From NCBI GenBank assembly GCA_045807325.1, contig JBJMHP010000256.1:1-37474 (forward strand): a stretch of 37,474 bases of DNA. The letters run 5' to 3'. The DNA comes from CALGFH01 sp045807325. GTDB taxonomy: Bacteria > Actinomycetota > CALGFH01. The translations under genes and the position numbers were made by a program. Of the stretch, positions 8,127-18,661 are shown piece by piece (positions within the stretch are counted from its first letter, which is position 1; each line of letters starts with the position of its first letter). The notes under the pieces were generated by a model that saw only the letters and a program-made list of their open reading frames with translations, was not told the origin of the DNA and made no database searches.

Positions 8127-8168
8127 GCGGGGTAGCCTTCCATATCCGCTCGACCTGGGGGAGGTTCT

Positions 8169-9017
8169 GTGCTGCTGGAGAAGGCGATGAAGCGGCTGGA
8201 GGAGGCCGAGGCCCTCGACCAGCCGGCCCAAAAGCTGGCCGACGTGGTGCACGCGGCCACCCGGCCCCGCCTGGTCAAGAACGCGCTCAGCGGGACCTGG
8301 CTGGGGCACCGGTTCCACCCGCTGCTGGTGGAGCTGCCGATCGGGTTCTGGTCCGGGGCCCTGGTGTTCGACATGATCGCGACCAGGCGGGCCCGGTGGG
8401 CGGCCGACGTGCTCGTCGGGTCGGGGGTCGTGGCCGCCGTGCCGACGGCGGCGGCCGGGCTGTCGGACTGGGCTGACACCTTCGGCGGCCCCAAGAGGGT
8501 CGGGCTGGTCCACGCCAGCTGCAACACGCTGGCGCTGCTGTCCTACTCGGGGTCGTTGGTGGCCCGGCTGCTGGGGCGGCGCAAGGCGGGGGTGGGGCTG
8601 TCGCTGGTCGGGGCGACGGCGATCAGTGTCGGCGGGTACCTGGGTGGGCACCTCTCCTACGTGCAGGCGGTCGGGGTGGAGCGGAAGTGGCTTGCCGGCG
8701 GGCCGAAGGACTGGACCGCGGTGCTGGATGCGGGCGAGCTGCAGGAGGCTACGCCGCGGGTCGTCCGGGCCGGGGACACAGAGGTGGTGCTGTACCGGGA
8801 GGGCAACCGGATCAACGCGCTGTGGGCGACCTGCACGCATGAGGGGGGGCCGTTGGGGGAGGGGCACTTCGCCGACGGGTGTGTGCGGTGTCCTTGGCAT
8901 GGGAGCACGTTCCGGCTGGCGGACGGCAAGGTCGTGCGGGGGCCGGCGGCGGCCTCGCAGCCGGTGTATGAGGCGCGGGTGACCGATGGGAAGGTGGAGG
9001 TCCGGGCCGTGCCGTAG
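8169..9017 (+). CDS. DUF2231 membrane domain fused to a Rieske [2Fe-2S] domain
   Basis: The 282-residue protein starts with an amphipathic stretch (residues 1-45) and a DUF2231-type domain with four hydrophobic segments (about residues 50-165; HPLLVELPIGFWSGALVFD is characteristic). A Rieske domain follows at about residues 180-280. The cluster ligands are visible as CTHEGGPL near residue 222 and CPWHGSTF near residue 242, the usual two Cys and two His. The C-terminal domain should carry a [2Fe-2S] cluster and act as an electron carrier or redox sensor at the membrane. The GTG start at 8169 has GGGGAGG five bases upstream. No oxygenase or cytochrome partner lies nearby. The architecture is known in actinobacteria but its role is not established. 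Confidence 0.88.
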   Translation: MLLEKAMKRLEEAEALDQPAQKLADVVHAATRPRLVKNALSGTWLGHRFHPLLVELPIGFWSGALVFDMIATRRARWAADVLVGSGVVAAVPTAAAGLSDWADTFGGPKRVGLVHASCNTLALLSYSGSLVARLLGRRKAGVGLSLVGATAISVGGYLGGHLSYVQAVGVERKWLAGGPKDWTAVLDAGELQEATPRVVRAGDTEVVLYREGNRINALWATCTHEGGPLGEGHFADGCVRCPWHGSTFRLADGKVVRGPAAASQPVYEARVTDGKVEVRAVP

Positions 9018-9137
9018 GGGTGGGTCCCGCACACCTGTGGTCTGGGAAAGCGGTTTGGTGGGCGCCTGGGTAGGTACTCAGGACTCCACAGGCGCAAGCG
9101 ACATCGCGTTCCCTGCCGGGGGGCGCGCGAGGCGGCG

Positions 9138-9731
9138 TTGCCGATGCCGATCGACCGCAAGTCCGTCACGCAGGAGCTGCGGCTCCTTCTCCAGGGAAGG
9201 GACAGCCTGGCCGGCGAGGGGCTTGCTCCCGCCCTGCAACGGGTCGCCGAGGCGGCCACCACGATCCTGCGAGCTCAAGGCGCCAGTGTCCTGCTGGCCG
9301 ACGAGCACGAGACCCTCCGCTGCGCTGCCGCGAGTAACCAACCTGGCCTGGGTCTGGCCACCGCGCAGGAGCACCTCCACGCCGGCCCGGCCCTCGACTC
9401 CTTCGCCAGCGAGCTCCCGGTTGCCTCCCGTGACGTCACCACCGACGGCCGCTGGCCCGACCTCCGGCATCTGATCGACCGAGCGGCCGTCCGTGCTGTC
9501 CTGTCGGCTCCCCTCACCTTCCCTGGCGGCCACCCGATCGGTGCCCTGAACCTCCACAGCTCCGAGGCCCGCGACTGGAACGTCGCCGAGATCGCGGCAA
9601 CCGCCGCCTACGCCGGCGTGGTGGCCAGCCTCATCTCGATGGCGCTCGAAGCTCGCCTGCGTGGCGTCCTCCTGGACAAGCTCCTGGACGCCCTGCGCAC
9701 CACGACCCGGCCCGACGTCGAGGACGGCTGA
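9138..9731 (+). CDS. GAF-domain protein
   Basis: The 197-residue soluble protein is mostly one GAF domain (about residues 25-165), with the typical APLTFPGGHPIGALNLHSSEARDW strand-loop-helix. GAF domains bind small ligands such as cyclic nucleotides, heme or flavin-like molecules and act as sensors. In actinobacteria such a domain often precedes an ANTAR RNA-binding domain. Here only a short helical tail follows (MALEARLRGVLLDKLLDAL), so no output domain is seen. I chose the TTG at 9138 because GAGG lies five bases upstream; the ATG at 9144 is the alternative, with longer spacing. The gene is convergent with the DUF255 gene, whose stop is 10 bases beyond its own. Confidence 0.75.
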   Translation: MPMPIDRKSVTQELRLLLQGRDSLAGEGLAPALQRVAEAATTILRAQGASVLLADEHETLRCAAASNQPGLGLATAQEHLHAGPALDSFASELPVASRDVTTDGRWPDLRHLIDRAAVRAVLSAPLTFPGGHPIGALNLHSSEARDWNVAEIAATAAYAGVVASLISMALEARLRGVLLDKLLDALRTTTRPDVEDG

Positions 9732-9741
9732 CAGACCGGGG

Positions 9742-11760
<2,019 letters not shown>

Positions 11761-11766
11761 CGGCTC

Positions 11767-11772
11767 AGTGTA
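11767..11772 (-). promoter_or_regulatory. -10 element for a leaderless transcript of the DUF255 gene
   Basis: On the minus strand TACACT (fits TANNNT) ends six bases before the ATG at 11760, and there is no ribosome binding site between them. This spacing places the transcript start at or next to the start codon. Confidence 0.5.
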
Positions 11773-11809
11773 GGCTCGGCCGGCGAGCCAGCTGATCAAG
11801 GAGGACGCC

Positions 11810-12193
11810 GTGGACACGCGGGCGGTCGCGGCCTGGCTGGACGGCTACAGCCAGGCCTGGGGGACCTACGACCCGGAGGAGATCGGGGCGCTGTTCAGCA
11901 CCGACGCCGTGTACTTCTACGACCCGTTCTCCGAGCCGCTGCGGGGGCGGGAGGCGATCGTGGCCGACTGGCTCCGGGACCGCGACGACGCCGGGACCTA
12001 CGAGGGCAGCTACCGCCCGGTCCTGGTCGCCGGCGACCAGGCGGTGGCCAGGGGCTACAGCCGCTACTTCAACACCAACGGCACCGTCCGCGACGAGTAC
12101 GACAACCTGTTCCTGCTCCGCTTCGACGCCGACGGCCGCTGCGCCGAGTACCGCGAGTGGTACATGCGCAAGCCCACGCCGGAGGGCGGCTGA
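11810..12193 (+). CDS. NTF2-like (SnoaL-type) small protein
   Basis: The 127-residue protein has the nuclear-transport-factor-2/SnoaL fold: an N-terminal helix pair (VAAWLDGYSQAWGTYDPEEIGALFSTDAVYFYDPF), the conserved LRGREAIVADWL turn and a C-terminal beta sheet ending in CAEYREWYMRKP. Members act as small-molecule isomerases, cyclases or binding proteins; the substrate cannot be read. The GTG start at 11810 has AGGAGG five bases upstream, which fixes it. It lies 77 bases upstream of the phosphotransferase gene on the same strand. Confidence 0.82.
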   Translation: MDTRAVAAWLDGYSQAWGTYDPEEIGALFSTDAVYFYDPFSEPLRGREAIVADWLRDRDDAGTYEGSYRPVLVAGDQAVARGYSRYFNTNGTVRDEYDNLFLLRFDADGRCAEYREWYMRKPTPEGG

Positions 12194-12270
12194 GGGCCGG
12201 GGCTGCAAGGCGGCTGCAACCGGGCCGGCCATCCTGAGCCCGGAACGAACCGTTCGAGGGGGTCGCCGCT

Positions 12271-13245
12271 ATGACGTCGCTGCTGGTGGATGTCGTCAGG
12301 AGGGAGCCGCTGGCCGCCACCGACGGCCGCTCGGGCAGCCTGCTGGAGCGGGTCGTCCTGGCCGGGGGCGAGGCACTGGTGGTCAAGCACGTCCGGGCCG
12401 GGGGCGACTGGATCATGCGGGCCACCCACGACGGCGGCCGGGCGGCCGAGCTGTGGTCCTCGGGCGTGCTGGCCCGGGTGCCGGAGGTGATCGACCACGC
12501 CGTCGTCGGGGCCGAGCAGGTCGAGGGCGGCTGGGTGGTGGTGATGCGCGACGTCGCATCCGGGCTGGTCGGAGCCCATGCCCGCCTGACCCGTGACGAC
12601 AGCCGGCGGGTGCTGGAGGCGGCGGCCGCCCTGCACGCCAGGTTCTGGGACGAGCCGCCGCTGACGCTGTGCTCGATGGTCGACCGCTACCGGCTGCTCT
12701 CCCCGGCCACCGCCCGGCGCGAGCGCGACGGCGCCGACGAGGTCCCCAAGCTGATCGGCCGCGGCTGGGAGCGGTTCGCCGAGGTCGTCCCGGCCGAGGT
12801 CGCCGAACCCGTGCGGGCCATCCTGGAGCGGCCGGAGGCGTTCGCGGCCGCCCTGTCGGCGTTCCCCTCGACCCTCATCCAGGGCGACCTCAAGCTCGGC
12901 AACCTGGGGTTCCTGGAGGACCGGGTGGTGATGCTCGACTGGGGCACCCAGACCGGGTGGGCACCCCCGGCGGTCGAGGTCGCCTGGTACCTGGCCATCA
13001 ACTGGAGCCGCATCGACGCCACCCGCGAGCAGGTGCTGGACGACTTCCGGGCCGCCGAGGGCGGGCGCCACGACGAGGACGCCCTGCGCCTGGCCCTCCT
13101 GGGCGGCCTGGTCCAGCTCGGTTGGGACAAGGCCCTGCACGCCAGCGGCCACCCCGACCCGGCCGTGCGGGCGGCTGAGGCCGACGACCTGGCCTGGTGG
13201 ACCCGGCGGGCCCGGGACGCCCTGGCGGTGTGGGCGCCGTCGTGA
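12271..13245 (+). CDS. Aminoglycoside-phosphotransferase-like kinase
   Basis: The 324-residue protein belongs to the APH / ecdysteroid-kinase-like fold. The catalytic loop reads LIQGDLKLGNLGF (near residue 207), so the usual His of HGD is Gln while the catalytic Asp and downstream Asn are kept; the metal-binding Asp is in VVMLDWGT (near 226). The VVKHVR lysine near residue 41 is a likely nucleotide-binding Lys. It probably phosphorylates a small molecule or is a diverged relative; the substrate is unknown. GAGGGGG precedes the ATG. Its TGA overlaps the GTG of the methyltransferase gene (GTGA, 13242-13245), so the two are translationally coupled. A resistance role is not supported. Confidence 0.8.
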   Translation: MTSLLVDVVRREPLAATDGRSGSLLERVVLAGGEALVVKHVRAGGDWIMRATHDGGRAAELWSSGVLARVPEVIDHAVVGAEQVEGGWVVVMRDVASGLVGAHARLTRDDSRRVLEAAAALHARFWDEPPLTLCSMVDRYRLLSPATARRERDGADEVPKLIGRGWERFAEVVPAEVAEPVRAILERPEAFAAALSAFPSTLIQGDLKLGNLGFLEDRVVMLDWGTQTGWAPPAVEVAWYLAINWSRIDATREQVLDDFRAAEGGRHDEDALRLALLGGLVQLGWDKALHASGHPDPAVRAAEADDLAWWTRRARDALAVWAPS

Positions 13246-14009
13246 CCGACCCCCGGCGGGTGCGGCGGCTGTTCGCCGAGGCCTACGACGCCTCCGCGGC
13301 CGGCTTCGCGCGCAGCGCCGACCGGCTCGTCTATACCTACCTGGCCCGGCCGCTGGCCAGGGCCCTGGCCACCGCCGGCGGGCCAGTGCTGGACGTGGCC
13401 GCCGGGTCGGGCGCCCTGGGGCGGCTGCTGCCGGCCGCCGTCGCCCTCGACCTGTCCGCGGCCCAGCTGCGCCACAACCCGCTCCCGGCCCGCCTCCAGG
13501 GCGACGCCGAGCGGCTGCCGTTCCGCGACGACGCCTTCGCGGCCGCCGGCTGCGCGTTCGGCATCAACCACTTCCCCGACCCCGGGGCCGCCCTGGCCGA
13601 GATGGCCAGGGTCGCCCCCCTGGTCGGGGTGCTGACCTGGGTGCGGCCCGAGGCCCCCTACCGCCCCAAGCAGGCGGTCATGGAGGTGGTGGCCCGCCAC
13701 GCCGGCAGCGACCGCACCACCGCCGGGGTGCTGGCCGACGAGCTCGGCGAGCGGGTCGGCTCCGCCGCCGCCGTCCGGGCCCTCCTGGACGGCGCCGGGC
13801 TTCGCTGCGAGGTCGCCGAGGTCTCGGTCGACCTGCCCTGGCCGGGCGCGGCCGCCTTCGTCGACTACCGCCTGGCCACCGTGGGCGTGGCCGGGCTGGT
13901 CGACGACCCGGCGGCCATCCGCCGCGAGGCCATCGCCGCCGTGGCCGCCCTCCCGCCCGACACCCTCCCCTGGACGCCCCGGCTGGTGCTGGGGGTGGGC
14001 CGCCGCTAG
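13242..14009 (+). CDS. Class I SAM-dependent methyltransferase
   Basis: The 255-residue protein has the Rossmann methyltransferase motifs: motif I PVLDVAAGSGALGRLLP (near residue 48), the acidic residue of motif II in VALDLSAAQLRHN, motif III region GDAERLPFRDDAFAAAGCAFGINHFPD and motif IV RVAPLVGVLTWVR. It resembles the UbiE/Methyltransf_11 group; the acceptor is unknown. The start is a GTG overlapping the previous stop by four bases; no separate Shine-Dalgarno sequence is seen, consistent with coupling. Its TAG stop shares the bases CTAG with the stop of the convergent SARP gene. The kinase-methyltransferase pair probably modifies the same or related metabolites. Confidence 0.85.
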   Translation: MTDPRRVRRLFAEAYDASAAGFARSADRLVYTYLARPLARALATAGGPVLDVAAGSGALGRLLPAAVALDLSAAQLRHNPLPARLQGDAERLPFRDDAFAAAGCAFGINHFPDPGAALAEMARVAPLVGVLTWVRPEAPYRPKQAVMEVVARHAGSDRTTAGVLADELGERVGSAAAVRALLDGAGLRCEVAEVSVDLPWPGAAAFVDYRLATVGVAGLVDDPAAIRREAIAAVAALPPDTLPWTPRLVLGVGRR

Positions 14010-17000
14010 CGTGTGGCGGCGGCCAGGTGGCCGCGCCGCAGGAACGCCGGGCGCAGCTCGGCGGGCAGGGCGGCAGAGATGCCGTCGATGGCCGCGCGGG
14101 CCTGGGCCGGCGGGGCGACCTGGGCGACCAGGTAGTCGGAGCCGGAGGCGGCCACCAGCGCCAGGGCCTGGGGGCGGCGGCCGAGGCGGGCCAGGGCCAG
14201 GGCCTGGTACTTGGTCGAGCCGTAGGTCCGGGCCAGCTCAAGCAGGCCCTCGGCCGCCGGCGGGTCGAGGCGGCTGGTCAGCTCGGCGTGGCGCAGCTCG
14301 ACCCGCCAGCGGTAGCCGAAGGGCCGGTCCAGCTGGCCGCCGGCCCGCTCCAGCAGAGCCGCGGCCTGGCCGTCGTCGCCGGCCAGCAGGGCGCACTCGG
14401 CCAGGGCGAGCTGGGCGTGCAGGCCCGGGTGGGTGCCAGGGTGGCCGCGAAGCAGGAGGTGAGCAGCGGCCGGAACAGCCCGGCGGCCCGGCAGGCCTCG
14501 ATGCTGCGGTCAAGCACCCTGCGGGCCTCGGCGAACTGGTCGGCGTGCTCCAGCAGCAGGCCCAGGTAGGTCAGGCCGGTCGTCTGGGTGGCCGGGTCGG
14601 GCTCGCCGAGCACGGCGTCGAAGGCCTCCCTGGCCCCGGCCAGGTCCCCTTCGGCGTGGCGCATGCGGGCGGCCAGCAGCAGCGCCGTCGGGGCGGCCCG
14701 GGGGGCGGCCACCGCCCGCTCGGCCAGCTCGCGAGCCTGGGGGTCAGCTCGGAGGCGGCCTGGTGGTCGCGGCTGTAGTAGGCGGTCCAGCCGAGCTGCT
14801 CCAGGGCGGCCGCCTCCAGCCGGTCCAGGCCGTGCGCTGCGGCCAGCCGCAGGGCCTGCTCCTGGTCGGCGAAGGCGGCCGGGTAGTCGCCGAGCGCGAC
14901 CAGGGCCCGGCCCCGGTCCAGGCGGGCGGCGGCCTCCAGGGCCGGGTCGCCGGCCTCGGTCGCCGCGGCCACGGCCTGGTCGAGCAGGCGTTCGGCGTCG
15001 CGGTTGGCATACGACCTGGCCGCCTCGGCCGCGGCCGCCATCCAGGCCCTGGCCGCGGTCGCCCAGTCGCCGGCGGCGGCGGCGTGGCCGGCGGCCGCCT
15101 CGGGCCGGTCGGCCTGCATGGCGGCCAGGCGCCGGTGGCGGGTGACCCGGGTCGGCCGCGGGCCTGTCCGGTAGAGGACCTCGCGGACCAGGTCGTTGGC
15201 GAACCGGTAGCCGGCGCCGGCCTCGTCCTCGACCAGCAGGCGGGCGGCCATGGCCTGCTCGGCCCGGCGGGCGGTCACGTCGACCGGCAGCTCCAGCAGC
15301 CCGGCCACCACCTCGAGGTCGAAGGCGGCCCCGACCACCGTCGCCGCCCGGAGCAGGGCCTCCACCTCGGGGCCGGCCCGCCGGGCCCGGGTCTGCTCGG
15401 CCTCGCGGAGCGAGGCCGGCGCGGCGGCCGGGTCGCGGCCGCCCTCGGCCGCCGCCCGCAGGCTCTCCACCGTGAACAGGGTGTGGCCCCTGGCCCGCTC
15501 CAGCACCGGGCCGGCCAGGTCGGCCACGCCGAAGCGGCGGGCCAGCTCGGCCACGGCCGCCGCCGGCAGGGGGCCAAGCTCCAGCACCCGGCCGACGTCG
15601 GCCAGGGCGGCCAGGGCCTCGGCGCCCTCCTCGGCCCGGACGGTGGCCACCACCAGCACGCGGTCGCCGGCCAGGCGGCGGGCCACGAAGTGGAGCAGCT
15701 CCAGGGTGGCCGCGCCCGCCTGGTGCAGGTCGTCCAGGGTCAGCAGCAGTGGCTGCTGGGCGGCCAGGCCGCGCACGAAGGCGGTGACCGCCTCGAACGA
15801 CCGCCGCCGCTCCAGCTCGGCCGGGGCCCGCTCGTAGCCGGGCAGGTCCAGCAGCCGCCGCAGCTCCGGGACCAGCTCGGCCAGGGTGCCGGCGGCCTCC
15901 AGGGCGGCCGCGGCCAGCCGGTCCGGCGGCAGGGCCAGGGCCGCCGCCCGCACCGCCTCGGCCACCGGCTGGAGGAACAGCGACCGCTCCGCCTCGTAGC
16001 AGCGGGCCTGCACCACCAGCCCGCCGGTGGCCGAGGCCAGCTCGGCCGCCGCCTCCACCAGCCGGGTCTTGCCGATCCCGGCCTCCCCCGCGACCAGGAC
16101 CAGGCGAGGCTGCCTGCCCACCGCCCCCTCCCAGGCCCGAGCCAGGTCGGCCAGCTCCCCCTCCCGCCCCACGAACCCGGCGTCGGCCGGCGCGGCTGCG
16201 GGGGAGGCGAGGCCGGGGGCCGACGTGGTCCCCGGGCCCCCTGCACTTGACTGACCCGCTGGTGGGGTTCTCGGGCCCCATCCACCCACCTGGCTCGGTG
16301 GCCCGGGGGTTCGGGCCCCATCCGGTCGCCTGGCTCGGTGGCCCGGGACCGAGGCCCCAAGCTCAGCCTGCAGCGGCCCTGCCTCGGCCTCACCCTGCAC
16401 CGGCCTGGTCCCCGGGCCGACCCGGCCGCGCTCGCTGTCCACCGGGTCGCCGCAGAGGATGGCCAGGTGGAGGGCCTGGCTCTCGGGCGCGGGGTCGGTG
16501 CCGAGCTCCTCGGCCAGGGTCTGGCGAAGCCGCTCGTAGGCGGCCAGGGCGGCGGCGGGCTCGCCAGCGGCGGTGTGGGCGGCCATGACGGCCCGCCAGG
16601 CCGCCTCGTCCAAGGGGTCGACGGTGGTCGCGGCGTCGGCATGGGCCAGGGCGCGGGCGTGGTCTCCCACGGCCAGGGCGGCGTCCCAGGCCAGGCGTCT
16701 GGCCCTGGCGGCCAGCCGCTCGGCCTCCCTACGGGCCGGCAGAGCCCAGTCGGCGTCGGGCTCGTCGGCCAGGAACGGCCCCCGCCCGAGCAGGGCCAGG
16801 GCGCGCTCGGCGGCGGCCAGGGCCAGGGCCGGCTCGGCGGGCAGCCGCGCGTCGGCCTCGCCGGGCAGCCGCGTCGCCTCCTCCAGGTCGAGCTCGACCC
16901 GCGGCCCGGCCACGAACCGCCAGCCGTGGCGGTCGCCGGCGATCACCTCCGGCCCGAGCACGGCTCGCAGCCGGCTGACCAGGGTGGCGAGGTTGGCGTC

Positions 17001-17200
17001 GGGGTCGGCGGGTGGCCGCCCGGCCCACAGGGCCTCCACCAGCACGTCGGCCGGGACGACCTCGCCCCGCCTGGCCAGCAGCAGCTTCAGCAGGGTGCGG
17101 CCCTTGCGGCTGGCCAGCTCCTGGGCGGCACCGCGCGGCCGTCAACGGCCACGGCGAGCACACCCAGCACCTGCACCCGGAGGTTGGCCTGCCGACCCAT
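14006..17200 (-). pseudogene. AfsR/SARP-type transcriptional regulator with ATPase and TPR region, three frameshifts
   Basis: Reassembled across three frame changes this is a regulator of about 1065 residues. An OmpR-type winged-helix DNA-binding domain (about residues 10-95) is followed by a bacterial transcriptional activation (BTAD) domain (about 105-240), a Pro/Gly-rich linker (about 250-340), an AAA-type ATPase (FVGREGELADLARAW near 343, Walker A GEAGIGKTRL near 370, Walker B LLLTLDDLHQ near 488) and TPR-like helices to the end. Such proteins switch on secondary metabolism or stress genes in response to nucleotide binding. The frame breaks at 17123-17125, 14739-14743 and 14436-14437; one extra G or C at each site joins the frames smoothly. 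The ATG at 17200 is clear. The central 824 codons are open, so the damage is either recent or a sequencing artefact. Confidence 0.8.
16271..16350. repeat. 40-bp tandem duplication in the SARP linker
   Basis: Bases 16271-16310 and 16311-16350 are two adjacent 40-base units with 33 identical positions, sharing TCGGGCCCCATCC and CTGGCTCGGTGGCCCGGG. Because 40 is not a multiple of three, the two units are read in different frames, giving the unlike peptides PGHRARRPDGARTP and GPPSQVGGWGPRTP in the linker between activation and ATPase domains. Confidence 0.8.
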
Positions 17201-17254
17201 GCCCGCGATTGTCGGCGACGCCGGCCGCGCTGGCCAGGCCCCTCGGCAGGCGGC

Positions 17255-17353
17255 TCAGCCTCGGGTGACCTGGAAGCCGAGCAGGTCGCGGTAGAAGCCG
17301 AGCGCCCGGGGCAGGCCCCCGGTGGTCAGAATCGGGAACAGCTCCTGGACCAT
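17255..17353 (-). pseudogene. N-terminal remnant of a glyoxalase/VOC-family gene
   Basis: The reading frame MVQELFPILTTGGLPRALGF, then YRDLLGFQVTRG and a stop, is the first beta-alpha unit of a vicinal-oxygen-chelate (glyoxalase/bleomycin-resistance) protein, normally about 120-130 residues. Only 32 codons remain. The rest is absent, and the SARP start codon follows 54 bases later. A GGGGGA stands just before the ATG, and the fragment begins 20 bases after the MOSC gene stop. It looks like a leftover of a deletion at the boundary of the SARP gene. Confidence 0.65.
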
Positions 17354-17373
17354 CGTCCCCCGCTCGGTCGTGG

Positions 17374-18018
17374 TCAGGGCCCGCCGTCGGCGGTGGCGAA
17401 CCGCCGGGCCCACTGCTTCCAGGTCTCGGCCAGCTCGGGGACCTCGAGCAGCCGCGCCGCGCCGGCGCGGTCGTCATGGTAGATGCGCGACACCTCGGCA
17501 ACGGTGAGCCCGTGCCCGGGACGGTGGACGACCTCCACCGGGTCGCCGGCCGCGACCTCTCCCTCGGCCCGGATGCGGAGGTAGGCACCGGGCCGCCCGG
17601 CGGCCGCGAACCGGCGCGGGAACCGCTGGCTGCCCACGCGGATGCCCAGCTTGAAGCAGGGGATCCGCGGCTGGGAGACCTCGAGCAGGGTCCCGCCGAT
17701 CAGCCACCGCTCCCCCACCAGGGCCCCGCTGACGTCGATGCCCCGCAGGGTCAGGTTCTCGCCGAAGCTCCCCGGCGGCACCTCCCGGCCGAGCTCCCCG
17801 CCCCACCATTCCTGGTCTTCGGCGGCATAGGCATACAGCGCCTTGTCGACCCCGCCATGGGCCTCCAGGTTGGCCTGCCGGTCCCCCTCGACGTTGACCC
17901 CCCGCACCCTCACCCGCCCCCGCACCGGCGCCTTCCAGATCGCGGTGGTCACCGTCTGCCCCCGCCAGCGGATCTCCCTGGGGGTCCCGACGTTCACCGA
18001 CTCGACCACACCCGCCAT
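17374..18018 (-). CDS. MOSC-domain protein (YiiM-like)
   Basis: The 214-residue protein is a stand-alone MOSC domain, the fold of molybdenum-cofactor sulfurase C-termini and of YiiM-type reductases. It shows VNVEGDRQANLEAHGGVDKALYAY near residue 42, GSFGENLTLRG near 83 and QPRIPCFKLGIR near 116, with the conserved cysteine expected to bind the molybdenum cofactor. YiiM relatives reduce N-hydroxylated purines; the substrate here is an inference. The ATG at 18018 has GGGAGG at good spacing. The only downstream gene on this strand is the glyoxalase remnant. Confidence 0.9.
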   Translation of the reverse strand: MAGVVESVNVGTPREIRWRGQTVTTAIWKAPVRGRVRVRGVNVEGDRQANLEAHGGVDKALYAYAAEDQEWWGGELGREVPPGSFGENLTLRGIDVSGALVGERWLIGGTLLEVSQPRIPCFKLGIRVGSQRFPRRFAAAGRPGAYLRIRAEGEVAAGDPVEVVHRPGHGLTVAEVSRIYHDDRAGAARLLEVPELAETWKQWARRFATADGGP

Positions 18019-18104
18019 GCCACCTCCCGGCCACCGGCGCTCCGGCCCAGGCTACGCGCCCCCGTCACCACACCCGCCGCCCCGGGCTGGGACGCCCGAG
18101 CCGG

Positions 18105-18661
18105 TCAGGCGTCGAGGCCGGCCCGGGACGACCGCTCGGTGACCTGCTCGGCGAGAAGGTCGAGCTGGCGGCCCCAGCCCTCCAGGCGCTCCTTCTTGGC
18201 GTTGAAGGCACGGACCCACAGGCCGGCGGCCCAGCAGGCCCGGCGTTCGGGGGCCGTCCAGGGGCGGCCGCGGGCCTGCTCGTAGGCGGTGAGGAACTGC
18301 TCGGACTGGGCGACGGCGCTGTCCCAGTCGTGCACGGCCAGCGGGCGGTCGCCGTCCCAGCGCAGGTTCTGGGACTCCCAGTCGGCGTGGCCGGCCACCG
18401 GGGGAGTCGGAGCTCGGCCAGGCGCGTCCGGACGGCGGCGGCGACCCGGTCGAGCCAGGGCGGGCCGGGATCGGCGTTCAGGTCGCCGGGGCGGTCGTCC
18501 GGTGGCGGCCACAGCCCGGGATGGTCGTGGTCCCAGGCCGCCCAGGGCGGGGACGGCGCCAGGGTGGGCAGCGCCGCCGGGTCGGGGGCTAGCCGGACCA
18601 GCTCGGCCAGCAGGGCGGCGAAGCGGCCGGCGGCGTCCGGCCCTGGGGCGAGCAGGTGCTT
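18105..18661 (-). pseudogene. Phosphotransferase (APH family), 5'-truncated and frameshifted
   Basis: About 185 codons of an aminoglycoside-phosphotransferase-fold protein remain. The upstream part reads KHLLAPGPDAAGRFAALLAE and WAAWDHDHPGLWPPPDD; after a frame change at 18400-18404 the catalytic stretch VAGHADWESQNLRWDG and the metal site LAVHDWDSAV follow, then a well-formed C-terminal helix region to the TGA at 18105. The five-G run at 18400-18404 needs one more G to restore the frame. The first 80-90 residues, including the nucleotide-binding lobe and any start codon, are missing, and homology stops abruptly near 18661 where the acyl-CoA ligase fragment begins on the other strand. The catalytic Asp (HAD) is present but the protein cannot be complete. 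Confidence 0.75.

Noticed and set aside
9053..9073. SigF-type promoter GTTT...GGGTAG before the GAF gene
   Set aside because: The spacing is 11 bases instead of about 15-17.
12246..12256. CGAAC-C-GTTCG palindrome before the phosphotransferase gene as a LexA box
   Set aside because: It has one central base, not the four that LexA half-site spacing requires.
12271..13245. An antibiotic-resistance role for the APH-like kinase
   Set aside because: The catalytic His is Gln, and the methyltransferase partner gives no hint of an aminoglycoside substrate; the family is broad.
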